64,000 bases of DNA, taken from Streptomyces sclerotialus. GTDB lineage: Bacteria > Actinomycetota > Actinomycetes > Streptomycetales > Streptomycetaceae. The DNA is taken from positions 1-64,000 of the forward strand of contig JODX01000032.1 in assembly GCA_000719105.1 (NCBI GenBank). The letters are read 5' to 3'. A program made the position numbers and the translations under genes. The notes under the pieces were generated by a model. That model was not told the DNA's origin and made no database searches. It saw nothing but the letters and a program-made list of their open reading frames with translations. Positions 61,579-64,000 of this stretch are shown in pieces; position 1 is the first letter of the stretch, and each line of letters opens with the position of its first letter.

Positions 61579-63000
61579 ATGAGGCACCGCGGCAGGCACC
61601 GACGGCGCGGACGAGGACGTGCACTGCGCGCGGGGCTGGCCGGTACGGCGTTCGCGCTGACCGCCGCCGCCACTCTGATCAGCACCTCGCAGGCCGCCGG
61701 CGGGGACACCCCCGGCCCGTTGACCGCGCTCACCTCGCCCGCGGAGATCGACGACTTCCGGCTCCGCGAGAGCCTGACCGGCGAGCCGGCGCTCGACACG
61801 CTGACCGACGCGATGGGCGGCGGCGTCACCGTGCACGAGGTGCTGCGGGACGCCGACCACCCGATGCGGAACGAGGACGACTGCTCCGACTCCGAGCGCT
61901 CCGCGCTGCCCGTCGAACCCACCGCCACGCGCGCGTACTGCTGGGACACCGACGACGCCACCACGCAGGAGTGGCTCCCGCGGTCGGTCACCACCTCGGG
62001 CGACGCCGACGAGGACGGCACCTGGGGCGGCGACCGCGTCATCCTGGCCGGCTGGACCCACAACGACCGCAGGGCCGGTGAACCGGCGGCGGACCGGGGC
62101 CTCGCCCGGGTGGCGTTCATCGACGCGAGCGACCCGGACGACCTGAAGTACCGCTGGGTCCTGCTGGTCGCGCCGCGCGACGGCGGCCGGGACTTCGACC
62201 CGGTGCGCTCCCGGGCCGGCGGCATGGTCTGGTACCAGGACAAGCTGATCGTCACGGCGAGCACCGGCGCCGCCCACGACGACGCCCTGTTCGTCTTCGA
62301 CCTGGACCGCGTCCTGCGGACCGACGTGAGCGACGACGCGGTCGGCCGGGTGGACGGCGGCTGGTCGGCCCACCACCACCGGTATGTGCTGCCGGCGGTC
62401 GGCTCCTACCGCCCGCCGGGCGGCACGTGCACGGCCGCACACGGCGACGCGGCCCCCTGTTTCTCCTCCCTCTCGCTGGACCGCACCTCGGTCCCGCACA
62501 GCCTGGTGGCCACCGAGCCTGCCGGGTCCACCGGGTCCACCGGGTCCACCGGGTCCACCGGCCGGTCCGGTTCCGGCGACGACGCACCGGCACGCGTCTG
62601 GCGCTACCCCTTCAGCACCTCGGCCGACCGCACCGGACTGCTGGGCGCCGACCCCTTCGGCCGGATCGACGCGGTGGAGGCGTACGAGACGGATGCGGCC
62701 GGCGCCCGGGGCGTACTCTCCCACCGGCACCCCGGAGCGGAGGAGGCCGACTGGTACGTGGGCGGCACCCACGAGAACCTCGGCCGACACGGCACGCTGT
62801 GGCGGCAGGACGAGGACGGCGCCGAGGCCGCCGAGTGCACTGCCGACGGGTCCCGCGCCTGCTGGGGGCGGCACACCGAGTCGCTGTCGTACTGGCAGGA
62901 GACCGGCGAACTGTGGACGCTCACGGAACGGCCGGACGCCCCCTCGGAGCGGGTGCTGTACGCGGTGCCGCTGGCGTCGGTGGACGAGGCGCTGGACTGA
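61579..63000 (+). CDS. secreted protein of unknown function
   Basis: This 473-residue protein has a twin-Arg-rich signal (RHRRRGRGRALRAGLAGT, then a hydrophobic core, cleaved near STSQAAG). The body has repeated Trp/Asp-rich motifs, four or more Cys pairs and a GST-repeat linker, and resembles a beta-propeller. It is probably extracellular; I recognise no enzyme motif. GGAAGG precedes ATG 61579. Confidence 0.75.
   Translation: MRHRGRHRRRGRGRALRAGLAGTAFALTAAATLISTSQAAGGDTPGPLTALTSPAEIDDFRLRESLTGEPALDTLTDAMGGGVTVHEVLRDADHPMRNEDDCSDSERSALPVEPTATRAYCWDTDDATTQEWLPRSVTTSGDADEDGTWGGDRVILAGWTHNDRRAGEPAADRGLARVAFIDASDPDDLKYRWVLLVAPRDGGRDFDPVRSRAGGMVWYQDKLIVTASTGAAHDDALFVFDLDRVLRTDVSDDAVGRVDGGWSAHHHRYVLPAVGSYRPPGGTCTAAHGDAAPCFSSLSLDRTSVPHSLVATEPAGSTGSTGSTGSTGRSGSGDDAPARVWRYPFSTSADRTGLLGADPFGRIDAVEAYETDAAGARGVLSHRHPGAEEADWYVGGTHENLGRHGTLWRQDEDGAEAAECTADGSRACWGRHTESLSYWQETGELWTLTERPDAPSERVLYAVPLASVDEALD
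62522..62557. repeat. 9-bp tandem repeat encoding GST linker
   Basis: Four perfect copies of CCGGGTCCA sit in frame and encode a Gly-Ser-Thr linker within the secreted protein. Length changes in multiples of nine would be tolerated in this protein. Confidence 0.9.
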
Positions 63001-63087
63001 GCGCGCCGCGTCCGTGCCGGTACGTCCGTATCCACGGAACGGACCTGCCCTGGTCGCAGGAGTGGACCGCATGATTTTCTGACCCCC

Positions 63088-63660
63088 ATGACCTCCATGG
63101 CCACGATCACCGTCACCACCTGGTCCCTGGAGCAGACGTCCCCCGCGGACCTGCTGCCCGCCCGGGCCCCCGAGGGAGACGTCCGCGTCCTCCGCTCCGG
63201 GGTTGCCTCGCCCGAGTTCAGCCGCTTCCTGTACGCCTCCGTCGGCGGTGACATCAGCTGGACCGACCGGCTGCCGTGGTCGTACGCCCGCTGGCAGGAG
63301 CACCTCGGCCGGCCGGGGGTGGAGACCTGGGTGGCGTACGACCGCGGGACGCCCGCCGGCTACGTGGAGCTGGAGCCGCAGGCCGAGGGGGCCGTGGAGA
63401 TCGTGTACTTCGGGCTGCTGCCGGCCTTCCGCGGGCGCCGCATCGGCGGGCACCTGCTGTCGTACGCGACCGCGCGGGCCTGGGACCTGGCCGAGCGGTG
63501 GCCGGAGCTGCCGCCGACCGAGCGGGTGTGGCTGCACACCTGCAGCAAGGACGGCGAGCACGCGATGGCGAACTACCGGCGGCGCGGGTTCAGGCTCTTC
63601 GACACCAAGGTCGAGGAGGAGCCGGTGGCCGCCACCCCGGGGCCGTGGCCGGGGGCCTGA
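63088..63660 (+). CDS. GNAT-family acetyltransferase
   Basis: The protein (190 aa) has the GNAT fold with the acetyl-CoA loop FRGRRIGGHLLSYATARA and a typical end (NYRRRGFRLFDTKVEEE). Substrate is unknown. ATG 63088 is used; ATG 63097 is an alternative. Its position beside the sulfur leader matches a conserved streptomycete arrangement as far as I recall, but this is not certain. Confidence 0.85.
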   Translation: MTSMATITVTTWSLEQTSPADLLPARAPEGDVRVLRSGVASPEFSRFLYASVGGDISWTDRLPWSYARWQEHLGRPGVETWVAYDRGTPAGYVELEPQAEGAVEIVYFGLLPAFRGRRIGGHLLSYATARAWDLAERWPELPPTERVWLHTCSKDGEHAMANYRRRGFRLFDTKVEEEPVAATPGPWPGA

Positions 63661-63794
63661 GCCCGGCGCGCGCGGCGGAGCGGGACCCGACACCGACACC
63701 GGCACCGACACTGGCAATGACACTCGTCCCGCGCATGACACAGATCACACTGTCTCGTCATTCGGGACGTTCCTGTCCATCATTTGGATGAAGG

Positions 63795-63807
63795 TGGACT
63801 GAGTCCA
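63795..63807. promoter_or_regulatory. palindrome upstream of the leader peptide
   Basis: TGGACT-G-AGTCCA is a 13-base perfect palindrome, 23 bases before the leader ATG, in the promoter region. It is a good candidate operator for a regulator of sulfur genes. Confidence 0.5.
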
Positions 63808-63830
63808 AAAAGCCGTGCCACGCTTCCGTC

Positions 63831-63914
63831 ATGTCTGGAACTGGAATTGCCTTGGTGAGTCGGCGGCACGTCGACCTCGGCCGCATGTCCAGCGCCATCT
63901 GTCCGGCGGGCTGA
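63831..63914 (+). CDS. cysteine-type leader peptide of a sulfur-assimilation operon
   Basis: A 27-residue ORF starts MSGTGIALVSRRHVDLG and ends SSAICPAG. RRHVDLGRMSSAIC matches the streptomycete leader-peptide family that ends with a Cys codon and precedes sulfite/sulfate assimilation genes. Attenuation through the Cys codon is inferred for related actinobacterial leaders. The regulated gene is outside the window; a nitrite/sulfite reductase is the best guess. Confidence 0.75.
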   Translation: MSGTGIALVSRRHVDLGRMSSAICPAG

Positions 63915-64000
63915 CGAGCCGCAGCACCGCCGTTCTCTCCCTCCCCGCCTCGCCCGCGCAACGGAGCGCAAGCCCGGCACGCATGCCGTAATGCGCCCGC

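Overview
The window is a chromosomal segment of a Streptomyces or very close relative. The evidence is very high GC with GC-rich third codon positions, frequent GTG starts, many genes preceded by a TANNNT box 6-7 nt before the start (leaderless mRNAs), Tat and lipoprotein signals, and recognisable streptomycete genes (alditol oxidase, GH43 plus CBM13 galactanase, the RRHVDLGR-type sulfur leader peptide). I saw no tRNA, rRNA or CRISPR array.

Layout. 1-5.9 kb: a partial proline-rich gene, a LuxR/TrmB-type regulator, an alkylation-repair pair (Ada-AlkA and O6-alkylguanine methyltransferase), and rsgA with a small upstream ORF; a decayed copy of the rsgA 5' region lies behind it. 6-14.6 kb: a compact two-gene NRPS locus, C-A-T-C-A(N-MT)-T-TE plus MbtH, probably making an N-acylated, N-methylated dipeptide. 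15-18 kb: a sigma/anti-sigma-like membrane protein fused to a cellulose-binding module, and a radical SAM enzyme with unusual cysteine spacing. 18-25 kb: a kinase pseudogene broken by a 24-bp minisatellite, alditol oxidase, a berberine-bridge-type FAD oxidase and a GH2 beta-galactosidase. 25-30 kb: a decay zone with frameshifted genes, an HTH-regulator remnant, an IS701-family transposase remnant, a HINT/GIY-YIG toxin remnant and a stealth-protein tail, interrupted by an intact merR/SDR pair. 30-38 kb: a His-rich secreted PHP phosphoesterase, a secreted phosphatase-lectin, a PEP-mutase-family enzyme and a three-gene arabinogalactan/pectin operon with a strong terminator. 38-48.5 kb: mostly small-molecule metabolism and regulators (mmuM, carboxylesterase, LacI, ThuA, lipoprotein, VOC, two AraC proteins, NmrA, BrkB).

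49.5-58 kb holds the most interesting locus. It encodes a split synthetase resembling epsilon-polylysine synthetase (Pls): one protein with a carrier domain followed by three membrane/left-handed-helix repeats, and a separate protein with a truncated C domain, an A domain and a carrier domain. With them are a SyrP/TauD-like oxygenase and SbnB plus SbnA, which make L-2,3-diaminopropionate. Together they suggest production of a poly- or oligo-diaminopropionate, possibly hydroxylated, assembled at the membrane.

58-64 kb: an AidB-like dehydrogenase with a strong terminator, a GAF-domain regulator, a secreted protein, a GNAT acetyltransferase and, at the right edge, a cysteine-type leader peptide that predicts a sulfur-assimilation gene just outside the window.
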